Shown in pieces: positions 29,273 to 41,619 of a stretch of 64,000 nucleotides of DNA (within the stretch, counting starts at the first letter, position 1; each line of letters starts with the position of its first letter). The translations under genes and the position numbers were made by a program. Origin of the DNA: Hyalella azteca (Eukaryota; Arthropoda; Malacostraca; Amphipoda; Hyalellidae); NCBI RefSeq assembly GCF_000764305.2, contig NW_025941620.1, positions 1 through 64,000 of the forward strand, read 5' to 3'. The notes beneath the pieces are model-generated. The model was not told the origin of the DNA and made no database searches. It was given only the letters and a program-made list of their open reading frames with translations.

Positions 29273-30069
29273 GCGCTCAGCTCTATATAATTGAAGCTGA
29301 CCTGCCGCTTACGCTGGGGGCGAGCAACTCAGAAAAATTAATGATAATTTTTCCAAATAGCGATTCACTTTGATCTTATGTGGGTCATCTTGAACCAAAT
29401 TTGCCCGGAAATATTACGTGTCAGTGCTATCTATATGTAACACGTGTGTTACTTTTCAAATATTATGATCCATCCAATTTTCTTAGCGACGAAAGAAGTT
29501 TGCAGAAGTTAGGTAGCAAAGCAAAACTTCAGTACACTTACCAAGTAAATGTACTGAATATATTGACTAAATCTAAAGTTTTAGTAATACTGAGATATTT
29601 GGAGATATTCAGGAGGTTTGCAGAAGATAGGTGACAAAGCAAAACTTCAGTACACTTACCAAGTAAATGTACTGAATATATTGATTAAATCTAAAGTTTT
29701 AGTAATATTGAGATATTTGGAGATATCCAAAGCCACAAATTATGTAGCCGATGTAAGCCAAATGGATGAATTTCGTAATTTTCTCGAAGTCGAGGGCATT
29801 GCATCATACATTTCGGTGAGTCATACCAGTTACACCATTCCATCGTATTGCGTAGTAATGATATTGTTGTCAATACCTTGCATCATGTGACTAGTTTGTT
29901 GAGTCTCGTCATCAGCAATGAATGTTAACGACATTGCGTCACTATACGCGAAAATTTAAATTTGTGATCATCATTACGAATAAAACTTAACATCTCAACG
30001 GCAAAGAAGGGAACCACCACTTTCTGCGACCACCGCTTTCTGTGATTCTCTCTCATGACAACCATCCCG
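29273..30069. repeat. 118-bp duplication within an intergenic stretch
   Basis: The segment beginning GTTTGCAGAAG at 29498 is repeated at 29616 (29498-29615 and 29616-29733) with few changes. It keeps two overlapping ORFs open (29380-29634 and 29618-29890) that share KAKLQYTYQVNVLNIL. The ORFs follow the duplication and look like no known protein. Confidence 0.75.
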
Positions 30070-30425
30070 GAAAAATAGCATGCTCATGTAAATTTAAATC
30101 ACTTTATCACTTTTCTACTAAGTATTTTTTTGGCAGATGCCCTTGTGAATATAAGTCATTCAATCACTATTCAGCACACTATTATTATTTATTTTTTTGC
30201 GGATGCCCGCGAAAACTTAAATCACTCAATACCTTTTCCACTCAGCATTTCTTAGGCAGATGCCCTTATAAATTTAAATTATTTAATCACTATTCAGCTC
30301 ACTATCACATATTAGCCTTATTATTTTTTTGCAGATGCCCGTGAAAATTTAAATCACTTAATCACTTTTCTACTCAGTATTTTTTTGGCAGATGCCCTTG
30401 TAAATTTAAATAACTCACTTTTCAC
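30070..30425. repeat. ~60-70 bp tandem repeat with TTTTTTTGGCAGATGCCC
   Basis: Five units centred on GCAGATGCCC at about 30135, 30200, 30257, 30331 and 30387, each followed by AAATTTAAATxACTxAATCACTTTTC. A 100-codon ORF across it is a by-product of the repeat. Confidence 0.85.
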
Positions 30426-30819
30426 TCGCCGGATCGTCCGGCTTTTTCCTCTCTATTTTGCGGACGATCGATACCGCGTACACGTGTGGCTGCGACACGT
30501 GCAACTTTACGGAGGTGGAGGAAACGAGGGCAGCGTGGAAGAATGCATGAGAGGAGGCAGGAAGTGAGGGGAGAGGGTGCTGTATTAGAGGGAAGGAGAG
30601 AAGGTAAAGAGGGGATTGCGTCATATTTGTGAGTGTGTAATACAATACATGGATGATTACCCTGAGTAATAGAATTAACTGGCTGGTGTTTAGCGTGTGT
30701 AATGAATTGAAGTGATGTTTAGCCTGTGCAATTGAATAAACAAATGATTAATGGCCTGCGTAATATGATGCACTGCTGTTAAGCCTGCTGAGAGTGCCCT
30801 ATGGATAGTAGTAGCCTTT

Positions 30820-31160
30820 ATGAATGATCTTCGTAATTAATAATATCCGTTAGGAGTAAAATCCGTAATTAAAAATAACCCCCAGGAATAATATCCGTTG
30901 GGAATAATATTCATTAGGAATAATATACGTTAGGAATAACATCCGTTAGGAATAATATCCGTTGGAAATAATATTCGTTAGGAATAAAATCATTAATCAA
31001 TAATATCAGTCAGGAATAATATATGTTAGGAATAACATCCGTTAGGAATAATATCCATTGGAATTATATACGTTAGGAATAAAATCCTTAATTAATAACA
31101 TCCGTTAGGAATAATATCCGTTGGAATTATATACGTTAGAAATAATATCCGTTAACCAGC
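30820..31160. repeat. 16-18 bp minisatellite (GGAATAATATCCGTTA)
   Basis: About 18 degenerate units of TAGGAATAATATCCGT fill the stretch. No ORF. Confidence 0.92.
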
Positions 31161-31631
31161 AAGGCATTCGATATCTGTTGGTATTGGTGGTAACGGTTAT
31201 ATGGTTGCAGATCTGAATAACTGAATACTAACCACCCAAAGCCATGAGTAAACACCATACATTATAAGGCATGAATAATATTCATTATATGAACTATTAA
31301 ACTAAAACCCAGGAAAGAAGAGAGTAACGTAGAAAATATATTTAGAAGAAGTTGATGATTGTTCAAAAATTTATCTTTGGGGGGATTTAAATAATATTCA
31401 TAAAATTAAAGAGAATAAAAGGGATCGAATGTTCAAAAATTGATGTTTAGCGTCAAAAATTTTACATGCTACAAATGATAAAACATAGATCGTTAGATTT
31501 CCCTCAAAAATTCATTTAAAAGTCCATCTAATGTGAGTTCTTATCTTTATACTATTTTTCTATCATTTCACTTATTAATATTGCTAGAGAAGTGTGCCGA
31601 GTTTTAATTAAGAGAACCATGGAAGAAACTG
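31161..31631. other. Non-coding stretch, no genes seen
   Basis: AT-rich; nothing recognised. Confidence 0.4.
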
Positions 31632-31945
31632 AATGGAATAAATTGTGAGCGACATGATTTAAATAAACCAGACAATAAATTATTGTTTAAAAGGTTTACT
31701 AAGTTTAAATAGAATCTTGGAACAAACTCAGTGAAAAGAGATGGTGAGCGACTTGATTTAAATTAGTCAGACAATAAACGACAGTTAAGAAGAGTTTACT
31801 AAGTAATAACCGAGTTTGAAAAAACTCAGCGATTAAGAGAGGGTGGGCGACTTGATTCATATTATTCACGTGATGGATTATTGTTGTATAAGTTTTCTAA
31901 GCCTTAATGGAATTTTGGAACAAACTGAGTGGGGAAGAGGAGGTA
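31632..31945. repeat. ~100 bp tandem repeat, three units
   Basis: GAGCGACxTGATTTAAAT occurs at about 31647, 31745 and, as GGGCGACTTGATTCATAT, at 31845. Each is followed by a GTTTACTAAG-like stretch and AACAAACTCAGTG. Confidence 0.75.
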
Positions 31946-33138
31946 AGGGAATTTAAGAAACCTTACTAAGGCTTCGTCGCTCTTGACCTTATATATATAT
32001 CGTCTTTCCACTGCAGTTTCAACTGGAGTAGCATTTTAGTCAAGAATTATGCAAGAAATTAAAAAAATTTCAATAATGGTCTTCGACTTGAGAAGTTAAA
32101 GTTATAAAATATTTTAAAAAATTGTCAATAAGCGCCAAAGAAATAGAGTTATACAACATAGAGTTATAAAATATTTAAAAATTTCAGTCAATAAGCGCCA
32201 AATAAATTTAGAAATAGCAACTCTAATCTTCAACCTTAAGTGAATAAAGTGATGAAATGTATGAAAATGTAAAAGTTGCGCATGCAAATTTCAGATACCG
32301 TTCAAATTAATTATTTTGTATTATAAACGGAAAATATTATATCATATCAGAAAATGCAGTGTCATATTAATAGGAAGTAATATTAATAGGAAGGCCTATT
32401 AATATGACATTTTTTTATCAAGCAGCTTTTCATGCATTTTCCCTGCAGATAAAAAGCAAAAACTGAGTGAAGTGCTAAAATTATTTATTACAGCGCAGGA
32501 AAAATGTCGTTCAGATAAGACGCTTTTTGCGGAGATATGCAGCCTAAAAAATAATCAATTATGATGTATGACATCATATTTATGATAGCTAAATTAAGAA
32601 AATCATACCAGAAATTCGAGAAGAAATCTCGAAAAATTTGAAGTAGTAATTATTTTGTCCACGTCTTCTAGATAAATCTTGTTTTTTAGCAAAAAACGTG
32701 TATTAATAAAAATTATTGTTCCGCTAAATCAATAATTTTAATTTCGACTGTATTCGTCAACACCTATTTTCTGAAGTATTTAATAAATAAAATTCAACAA
32801 ATCAATAAAAATATTCGATAAATAAATGTTACTTATGTATATGTTATATTGAGGGTTTTATTACTTTTATATCTATTGGGTTTTCCAATATTAAGATGAG
32901 TTTTTTCATATCAATTTACTGTACTTATTCCAAAAACTCAAACAGTTGAATTCATATCAAGTTCATTTCTCAAGAACAAAATGTCTTGCAAGACTGAATA
33001 AATGAATAATTTCTCCGCATAAATCGATTGTCACGGGAATAGTTGGATTTTGCCAACTTTAGCATGAGCTATAGAAGCATTTAGCATGAGCTATAGAACC
33101 TCTACGCCTTCACACGTGATCCGCTTCACACTATTTTT
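31946..33138. other. Non-coding stretch with a perfect 15-bp hairpin
   Basis: TGTCATATTAATAGG and CCTATTAATATGACA (about 32351-32400) form perfect arms around a 20-base loop. A two-unit repeat ending CAATAAGCGCCAAA lies at about 32092-32210. No gene. Confidence 0.55.
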
Positions 33139-33444
33139 ACAACACTTCTCCTTAACTTCACTTCTTGTTGTTTGTTTGTCTGCTACAAATCTTATAGTCA
33201 ATATTTAACACATTTCTACCTGTCCAATTGATCTGAAATTTTGCACACTTGCGTAAAGTTGGAGACAATGCATGAATCAATTGACAAAATAAATAATTTT
33301 GACCATTTAATTTTCTATAATATTGAAAGAGTAAAAATTATTTCGTAATATATGAAAATAAAATTAGAAATTCATTGTACATGTGTAACATTGGAGACAC
33401 TGGATTCTTTATAAGTGTTGTCCTTAAAAAGTAATTTTTAAACG
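33139..33444. mobile_element. ACAACACTTCT MITE, copy 1
   Basis: It begins ACAACACTTCT and has an AAGTGTTGT end at 33421, with conserved TTAAAAAGTAATTTTTAAACG beyond. The interior motifs GTCTGCTACAAATCTTAT, GATCTGAAATTTTGCACAC and AGTTGGAGACAATGCATGAAT are shared with copies at 39887, 40409 and 40866. There is no coding capacity. Confidence 0.85.
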
Positions 33445-34587
33445 CATCTTATTAGATTATTATACCCATATATATTATAACCATTATTATACTTACCGAG
33501 GTTAAAAATGAATTTGTAGATTTTAACACGTAAACTTGATGTTTAAAGTAAATTTGAAAGACTATAAGACATAAAATTTGTATGAAGCAATTCCTGAAAT
33601 CTCATCGCTCAATCAAAAAAAGTTGCGTAAAATTTCTTATTTTTCTAGGTAATGTGCAGGATATAGCCTATATATTAGTCATAACCAATTAAAATCTCAT
33701 ATGTTATAATTACGCAGCGTACGTGGTCTTCGTACATGCTATGTTCAGCACTGAAGCCCTATTAGCATTGTTCATTTACTTAAGTGATTTTTTTTAACTT
33801 TGTGTATTTATTTCTTCTTGAATAAATACGCACTGTTAAACCGAAATGAAAATATTATATGGATCTAACCGATCTAGAATGCATAGCATCGCAAAATCTA
33901 AAGAGTTCTACCTGCAAGTTCTGAAAACTCTACGGGTATTGTATCCAGATTTAATTTACTTCCTTGAGTTAAAAAATGCATCTTTTTGAGAGTTTAAATT
34001 TTTCATATAGACTCAAATCTCGGAAATTATTGCTAAAATTTTATTTATCAGCTAATCCACATTTTCTCTAGAATTCTAAAAATTACTAAGAAGTTTGTCA
34101 TATACATAAACATTTCTCTTGATGTTTGCCTCTTTCATCAGATTTTCAGTATAAAATTCTTTTACATCTTTTTATCACTTTTACGAAAAATGGTCGGAGG
34201 GCACAGTCTTAATTGGGAGTCAGATATTTGTCCTTTCAAGTATTTAATGTTACTAACTAATTAATATTATATTATAGGTATTATAGGTATACGTACATAT
34301 AAGTATTCAATATTACTAATTAATTATTAACTAGTAAAACGATGGTACTGTGGCAACTAATTACTTACTGTTTTCATTCGAACATGGTTGTCAAAAGCCC
34401 CGTCATAACCTAAAAGAAATCGAACAAATAAGTTTTAAAGTAAGTACATACAATGTTAAAAATATATAAATAAATAAAATAAAATCGTTTTAGGTTCACT
34501 CTGGACTAATAATATGCGCAGTACGACATCTTCGAACGCGTGTCTCCAGAGAGTGTGGTGATAGTGGCAGCGTTACTGATGGTAAGG
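33445..34587. other. Non-coding stretch, no genes seen
   Basis: AT-rich; nothing recognised. Confidence 0.4.
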
Positions 34588-34692
34588 TGAGAATAATAAT
34601 AATAATTATAGTAATGATAATAATAAAAATAATAATAATAATATAATAATAACAATAATAATAATATAACAATAATAACAATAATAATAGTT
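34588..34692. repeat. (AAT)n-rich microsatellite
   Basis: Imperfect AAT trinucleotide run. It makes a false poly-Tyr/Ile ORF on the minus strand. Confidence 0.92.
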
Positions 34693-36029
34693 TAGAATTC
34701 AAATGGTAGATGGACCAGCAGGCAAGAAGCTTCTTATTCATTGACGAGCAGCTAGTCACAGAGAAGAATAAATGAGTCATATTATCCAAATAGAGAAAGA
34801 CTTTCAGTACGTAACACACACACTCCATATTTTTCCGGGCCAATATGCCATGCTCGTGGATAAAAATTGCATCACTATTTGCTATTCATTTGCTAAAGTC
34901 TTATTCATTTCTCTGCATGTATATTTATTGCGCATGACAGTTGACTTAGCTCTCCCTTGTTCATGCATGAGTTCGGTATTAGAATGAAAATTTAAGCAAC
35001 TAGTACCTTTAATTCAACGTGTCTACAATGTCGATGAATTGTGGCCTGGTATAAATCTCACCTGGAAAGCTTCTTGATAGTATTTTTTTAATATATCGCT
35101 TCGACTTTTTATTAATAGTCAGTTGCATCATTAGGCTTATTTAATGGGGAACCTAAAATATTCTTAAGCCCCAGGAAATTATTTTATCTTCATTTATTAG
35201 AATTGTCTTTGTAATTTTTTCAATAAAAATTCGTCAATTTCAATAAAATGTTGTCTGAATATAAGTTCAAATGAATAATCACACAAATATATTTTTTAAG
35301 CAATCATTTTAATCATACAACTATTTGTTATAACATTTTCATAAACCTCCCTTAAATTTTGTTGACGCTCTGATTAGAGTGATTGAGATTGAGGACATTT
35401 CTTCGTACTTGTGGTGATCGAGATATGAAAAAAATCAATAGCCTTGTGGCTTTCAAATTTCATTTATTATAAATACCGTCTACCAAATATATTTTCAACA
35501 GAAAATTGGACGCAATAATTACGCTTTCAAATTACATGACGAACTCAATCATTAAATTTTCTAAATACAATGATTGACAAACAGCATCATTTTATAAAGC
35601 TACTTATAGAGCTTATGAAAAATTCATCAAAAAATAGATGAAACAGATATATGAGAGCACGAACTCTAAGCTAAATATGACGAATCACAAATTATCGAAT
35701 TTATACAACACAATAATATACAAAATGCAATCAAACCAATCAGCGACAATATAAAACCCAGGAATGTACAAGATACAATCAAGCCAATTATCAAAAATAT
35801 TTAAACCAAAAATATACAAGACAATATACAACCCAATAATATACATGACAATTTACAACCCATTAATAAACATGATACAATCAAACAAATTGTCGACAAT
35901 CTTCATAACAAAACGAGCGCTTACCAGCAGTTAACACGTTGCGGGGCATGGAGCTGTAAATTAAAGCTACCTCAATACCATGTCAACCAGAGTCGTTACT
36001 TTAAACAAACGCTCACTGAATTTAGTTGT
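34693..36029. other. Non-coding stretch, no genes seen
   Basis: At about 35700-35890 there are loose repeats of CAATATACAACCCAATAATATAC type. No gene is supported. Confidence 0.4.
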
Positions 36030-36515
36030 TAAATCAATGATCCGTTTGCCCCGGAACCAATCGTGACATTAATTAATATAATATTCCAGCACTGGATTCG
36101 TGTCGAACATTCTCGTCTCTGTTGAGGCAACGCGTGAAGACTCAACGATTTTCTTGATCAATCAATGATCCGTTTGCCCTGGAACTAATCATGACTTTAA
36201 TTAATATAATATTCCAGCACTGGATTCGTGTCGAACATTCTTGACACTGTTGAGACAACGCGTGGAGACTCAACGATTTTCTTGATCAATCAATGATCCG
36301 TTTGCCCCCGAAACCAATCGTGACTTTAATTAATATAATATTCCAGCACTGGATTCGTGTCGAACATTCTCGTTTCTGTTGAGGCAACGCGTGAAAACTC
36401 AAGGATTTTCTTGATTAATCAATGATCCGTTTGCCCCGGACCTAATCGTGACTTTAATTAATATAATATTCCAGCACTGGATTCGTGTCGAACATTCTCG
36501 TCTCTGTTGATTCGT
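36030..36515. repeat. ~128-bp tandem repeat, four units
   Basis: CAATGATCCGTTTGCC starts at 36035, 36163, 36291 and 36420. Each unit continues AATTAATATAATATTCCAGC, ACTGGATTCGTGTCGAACATT and GAGGCAACGCGTGAAGACTCAA. Units are very similar, so the array is young. Confidence 0.93.
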
Positions 36516-38559
36516 CAACCCAGAATTATTATCAATGAAATACTGATAGTTGTATCTATCAAATTTATTTATTGTGACTTAAATTATTATTACTAATGAA
36601 TTCAGTACTAATAATTAACTGTCAATCAGTACATCTGTACAACTTATTTATTTTCCAAAACGTACACTTCTTGGATGCATGAGTAATGAATAATTGTATT
36701 GCTTATCCATAAATTCAAATATTTTGTACCCATAATACTAAGTTATGCAACATTATACCAAAATATTTTATATAGAATTATTTAGTCCTACTTCAAAATA
36801 AATTACGCTTGGCTTTTTCTCAAAAATTCATTTTTTGTTTAATTTTTTCAAAGTAATCATGCAACCTGTAACAATTTTTACACTATTTTGCTCCTACTGT
36901 TCTGTTCCAAACTTATTACAAGTCATTAATTTAGTAGCTTCACATTTTATAACCTTTCTATCATTGCGTTGTGATTCGTGGTCGTTTGTATGTCTGTATG
37001 TTCTATTCAATCAATAACACCTGTGTTACAATGGGCCAATTTTTATTCAGGTGTTTTTTGATATGAATTACCCCCACCTTTACAAAAAATAAACTTATTT
37101 TAACTAAAATTGATTTTATTTAGATCTGTCATTAAAAATTTTTACAATTCAACAACAATGATCAGTATTTTGTTCAGAATTAATCAATTCATTATTGATA
37201 ATAGTTTCTAATGTTACTGAATCATTAAAAATTAATTTTCATGACTTTGAAAATGTAAAAGATGAAATATTTAATTACTTATCTTTCTTTAGAACAATTT
37301 TTTCGACACTTGCATACATATATTTTATTTTTAAGTAGTTTTATTGATTAAATTATTGAATAGTACGTCATTTAATGCTAATTCAGACTAATTTACAATT
37401 TATTTGAATGTTTTTCCCATTAAGAATGTAGTACTATAATGAGGTTACCATATATTTCAAGCAGCTCTAAATCCTAGAAGATTTTCTAGATCAAAATTGC
37501 CCGAACTAGGGAACATCTTCGATGAATCTTGCTCTGCACACGAGTACTCGTTTCCTCCTAAGATTCCCACGCAGTTCCTATCGCTCTGGAATTACGTAAC
37601 ACGTATTTTTGTTGCACAAGTCGATCCGTTTGCTCCGAGCCTGTGACAAAAAGGCTCGGTATTGCGCAGGTTCGAGCTGATCCGTTTGCACCGGTTTGGT
37701 TAGTGAAAAACTGCCTCGTGTAACGTTCAACTGCATGTATATGAAATAAACTTCTGCAATAATATCGAAGTGAAATGATTTCTTTACAACGCCTTGCACG
37801 AAGAATTGCATAAAATATTTAATTATGATGGCCCTGGCTACGCGTGTTTTTAAGTTCATGCATGTCGCCCTGCCATTACAGTTTAAAGTTTAAAATATAA
37901 GTATAAGTTGAGTTTGCGTTGAGAATAAAATGTTTTAACCACTCTAACCAATACGCTAGTAAGAATGAAGAACCTTAACCTACGCTTAAATTATTGTTTT
38001 AAATATAGGATGTTACGTAACCAAACATACGGGATCAATTTAACTAATGATAACAAAACTAATTCATGAAAAATAAAGGTTTATTAAAATTCCTTTTGTA
38101 ATAATCGGTACAACTAAATAAAATAAAAATTAAGTAATTCATAACTAAAAATGCTATATTACTGAAGTCACTATCAAAAACAAATGTATGTAACATAGAA
38201 TTTAGTTTTTAATAGCTTTTTCAGTAATATTTAAAGTGACAACAAATTATTAACATTAGTAATATTCTTTAGCAATATTCAAACAAATCATAACTCTCGA
38301 TTTTCGTTTCGGGTGTCCGATGTCGTTGTCGCTCAAATGACCGATACGTTATTGACGAATCAACTGGTAAATGATTTTATTAAGTAATCAAAAATTCTGA
38401 TGATATACTGCATCATTATTCCGAAGGCTGAATTATTTGATTATAATTTAAATTCGAAGCGATAATACAAAATTAAAACACAACAACGAATGAAAACAAA
38501 CAAATGAAAACACAACAAATGAAATGAAACAAACAAAAGGAAAAATAACAAATGAAAAC
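36516..38559. other. Non-coding stretch with GATCCGTTTGC motifs
   Basis: Two further GATCCGTTTGC(T/A)CCG motifs occur at 37623 and 37679, otherwise unlike the 128-bp units. ORFs at 36835-37017 and 37578-37859 are not recognisable. Confidence 0.45.
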
Positions 38560-39886
38560 GCAACAATAATACAAAATGAAAACACACAATTATTGTAATT
38601 CAGAAAACGGGTCCATCCTGTCTGCGGATTCTACACCTAGCATTCAACAAGTTCATGATTAAATAATTGTTGCCAGAACTTCCATAACTTGTTTATAAAT
38701 TGATTAATTATCGATTAATATAAAATACATCATTCATATTTATATTATATTTTTTATATATATTTAACGACGATTTGATGAACACATGTCGTATGACGAG
38801 CAGCTGCTCGTCTGAGTTGTATTTTCGGATTACAATCATTTCTTAAGCAATTACAAAGAAACATTAAGATTGTATTACAACGATAAAAAATCACACATTG
38901 TATTATATCGATCAAATTATATAGATTGTATTACAGCAAATAAATATTGCAGATTGCATTATGTCGATCGAAAAGCTCAGTTTAACATGTACTAAATCAA
39001 TCCAATATTGCAGATTGTATTGCATTGATTAATGAAATTCGAAATCCATTTGCTTTACGAAAAAATATTTTAAACTAATAACACTATTGATTTTAATTTT
39101 CTATTTTGAAATTGATTCATATTTCATTAACTTTTATGGAATCATGGTGAGAGTACAAACTCGTAAAAAAATTATGATTTAAATTATAAAATTTTTCATA
39201 ATCATTTCATGACATCAGTTTTTAGTGACGGTTCTATTTGAACATTTACGTTTACATACCAATATATTCATGTTAAATAAATAATATATCTGCACGCAGA
39301 CGATTTAGTTTATCATTACTTGCAGAATAAAATAAATTGGATTTTTCCCATTAAAAATAACGAAATTAATCATAAATTAAACTACTATGAATTTTTCGTG
39401 AAGAAGTCAGAAATTCCCTAACCCGGAAGATTGAAATTCACACGCTAGGAGTTTTTATAAAAATTAATGATGAAAAATTATTAGCAAGACAGTGAAACCA
39501 TTTCTCCATGTTTCCACAGGACACGATCTGTGTAACATTTAAGTAAGTACCGTCCGCTGAATTATGTTTGTTTCTTTGTTTTAATGATTCCATCACACTG
39601 AATAGTAATTTTTCAATTAAAAATAACCACTGAATTCATGTGATTAGTTACATTTTATAAATACTGTGTTTTGAAATAAACTTATGACTTTCACGAAATG
39701 TTTATGTAAGGTAGCCATTAAGTCAAAATATGTACTGAAAATATGACAAATCTATTATTAAACTTTAAAATAGTGTATTCACTCCACATTTATTGATGCA
39801 AGGCCATGTTCAATATTCCGGCTGTTGAAACATCTTTACCACATTGGCATGGCTAGTCATATCTTAGGTCATATTCCGCCCTTTAT

Positions 39887-40375
39887 ACAACACTTCTTTT
39901 TAACTTCACTTCTTGTTTGTCTGTTCGTCTGTCTGCTACAAATATTGTAATCGAAATTTAACACACTTCTACTTATCCTATCGATCTGAAATTTTGCACA
40001 CTTGTGTAAAGTTGGAGACAATGCATGAATCAAATGTCAAAATAAAAGATTTTAAAAATTAAAAAAAAATTCTTCAATATTAAGAAAATTGAACAAATAA
40101 TTTTGTCAGCTACAAATCTTATAACTGATATTTGACACACTTTTACCTGTCTAATTGATCTGAAATTTTGCACACTTGTGCAAAGTCAGAAGCAATGCAT
40201 GAATCAATTAATAGAATAAATAATTTTGAGACAAATTTATATATTAAAAAAAATTATATATTAAAAAGTTGAAAAATTAATTTTTTAATATTCGAAAATT
40301 AAATGAGAAATTCATTGTACATCTGTAAGATTGGAGACACTGGATTCTTTTGAAGTGTTGTCTTTAAAAAGTAAT
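39887..40375. mobile_element. ACAACACTTCT MITE, copy 2
   Basis: ACAACACTTCT at 39887 and GAAGTGTTGT ending 40361. The GCTACAAATCTT..TTTTGCACACTTG block is present twice inside, an internal duplication. The corresponding place in copy B (about 43040) lacks it. Confidence 0.85.
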
Positions 40376-40393
40376 TTTTAAACGTATATTATT

Positions 40394-40665
40394 ACAACAC
40401 TTCTTATTACAACACTTCTCTTTAACTTCACTTCTTGTTTGTCTGTCTGCTACAAATCTTGTAATCGAAATTTAATACACTTCTACTTATCCTATCGATC
40501 TGAAATTTTGCACACTTGTGTAAAGTTGGAGACAATGCATGAATCAAATGTCAAAATAAAAGATTTTAAAAAAAATGAGAAATTCATTGTACATCTTTAA
40601 CATTGGAGACACTGGATTCTTTAGAAGTGTTGTCTTTAAAAAGTAATTTTTAAACGTATATTATT
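40394..40665. mobile_element. ACAACACTTCT MITE, copy 3
   Basis: ACAACACTTCT occurs twice at its left end (40394 and 40409) and AGAAGTGTTGT ends at 40633. It directly follows copy 2. It is the shortest form, with a single internal block. Confidence 0.85.
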
Positions 40666-40865
40666 TATTACCTTTTAAAAATTGCTTTTTTCAACGGTTT
40701 ATCTTAGGTCATGTTCCACCCATTTTTATTACCTATTAAATACTGTTTTTTTTTTGGCAGTTTGCTGATTATTTATTTCTGATGTAATAATATACATTCT
40801 TGGTTATTTCTTCTCAGGTGAATGTTAATTACTGAATGGGAGCTGAAGATGCCTGTTCCTTTTTT

Positions 40866-41305
40866 ACAACACTTCTCTTTAACTCCACTTCTTGTCTGTT
40901 TGTCTGTCTGCTACAAATCTTATAATCAATTTATAACACACTTCTACTTCTCCAATCGATCTGGAATTTTGCACACTTGCGTATAGTTGGAGGCAATGCA
41001 TAAATAATTTTAGAAAGAATAAAAAAATTTTTCAATATTAAATAAATTGAAAAAATAATTTTGTCTGCTACAAATCTTATAATTGATATTTAACACACTT
41101 CTACCCGTCCAATCTATCTGAAATTTTGCAGACTTGTGTAAAGTCGAAGACAATGCATAAATCTATTGACAAACTAAATAATTTTGAAATTTTAATTTCT
41201 TTTGAGTAAAATTAAAAATTAAAATTAGAAATTTATTGTAAATGTTTTACATTGGAGACACCGGATTTTTTAGAAGTGTTGTCTTTAAAAAGTAATTTTT
41301 AAACG
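40866..41305. mobile_element. ACAACACTTCT MITE, copy 4
   Basis: ACAACACTTCT at 40866 and AGAAGTGTTGT ending at 41282, with a duplicated internal block. Copy B has an uninterrupted empty site at about 43185-43200 (GTTCCTTTCTATCTTGTTAT). Confidence 0.88.
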
Positions 41306-41619
41306 TTTATTATTTATCTTTGTTATATGGTTCAAGAAAAATTTGATTGAGTGAAGCGCGCAAAGCTGTATAAGCCAAGCGTCATCATTACTAAGTAAAA
41401 ATAACATTTATTATGGATCACATCGAATAATTTCAGGGCTGATTTTTTAAAATACTATTTATATTTTACTATTTTTTAAACACATGCTCTTTGCAGTCCT
41501 CAAGCCAAATGAATTTAAAATGTGTGACCTCGAAGAAATCCGTTTGCCCCGCAGCAACACCAGATCATAGCGTGATACGTTAATAAAAGTTCTATTGACC
41601 GTGCACTCAGATTATTTAT

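Larger units (their letters stand above)
38560..41619. repeat. Tandem segmental duplication, copy A (3.06 kb)
   Basis: It runs from CAACAATAATACAAAATG to CGTGCACTCAGATTATTTA and abuts copy B. Shared blocks include AACGGGTCCATCCTGTCTGC, GGCTGTTGAAACATCTTTA, TTCTTGGTTATTTC and ATCATAGCGTGATACGTTAA. Copy A is about 1.2 kb longer than copy B because of MITE insertions at about 39887-40660 and 40866-41305. Confidence 0.85.

Noticed and set aside
29380..29890. Two overlapping ORFs sharing KAKLQYTYQVNVLNIL, considered as a duplicated exon
   Set aside because: The similarity comes from a 118-bp DNA duplication that is not a multiple of three; no homology or splice support.
28661..31160. CRISPR-like arrays
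   Set aside because: The units are contiguous or degenerate tandem repeats without unique spacers, in a eukaryotic genome.
34496..34843. 115-codon ORF with a Tyr/Ile run
   Set aside because: The run is translation of an AAT microsatellite.
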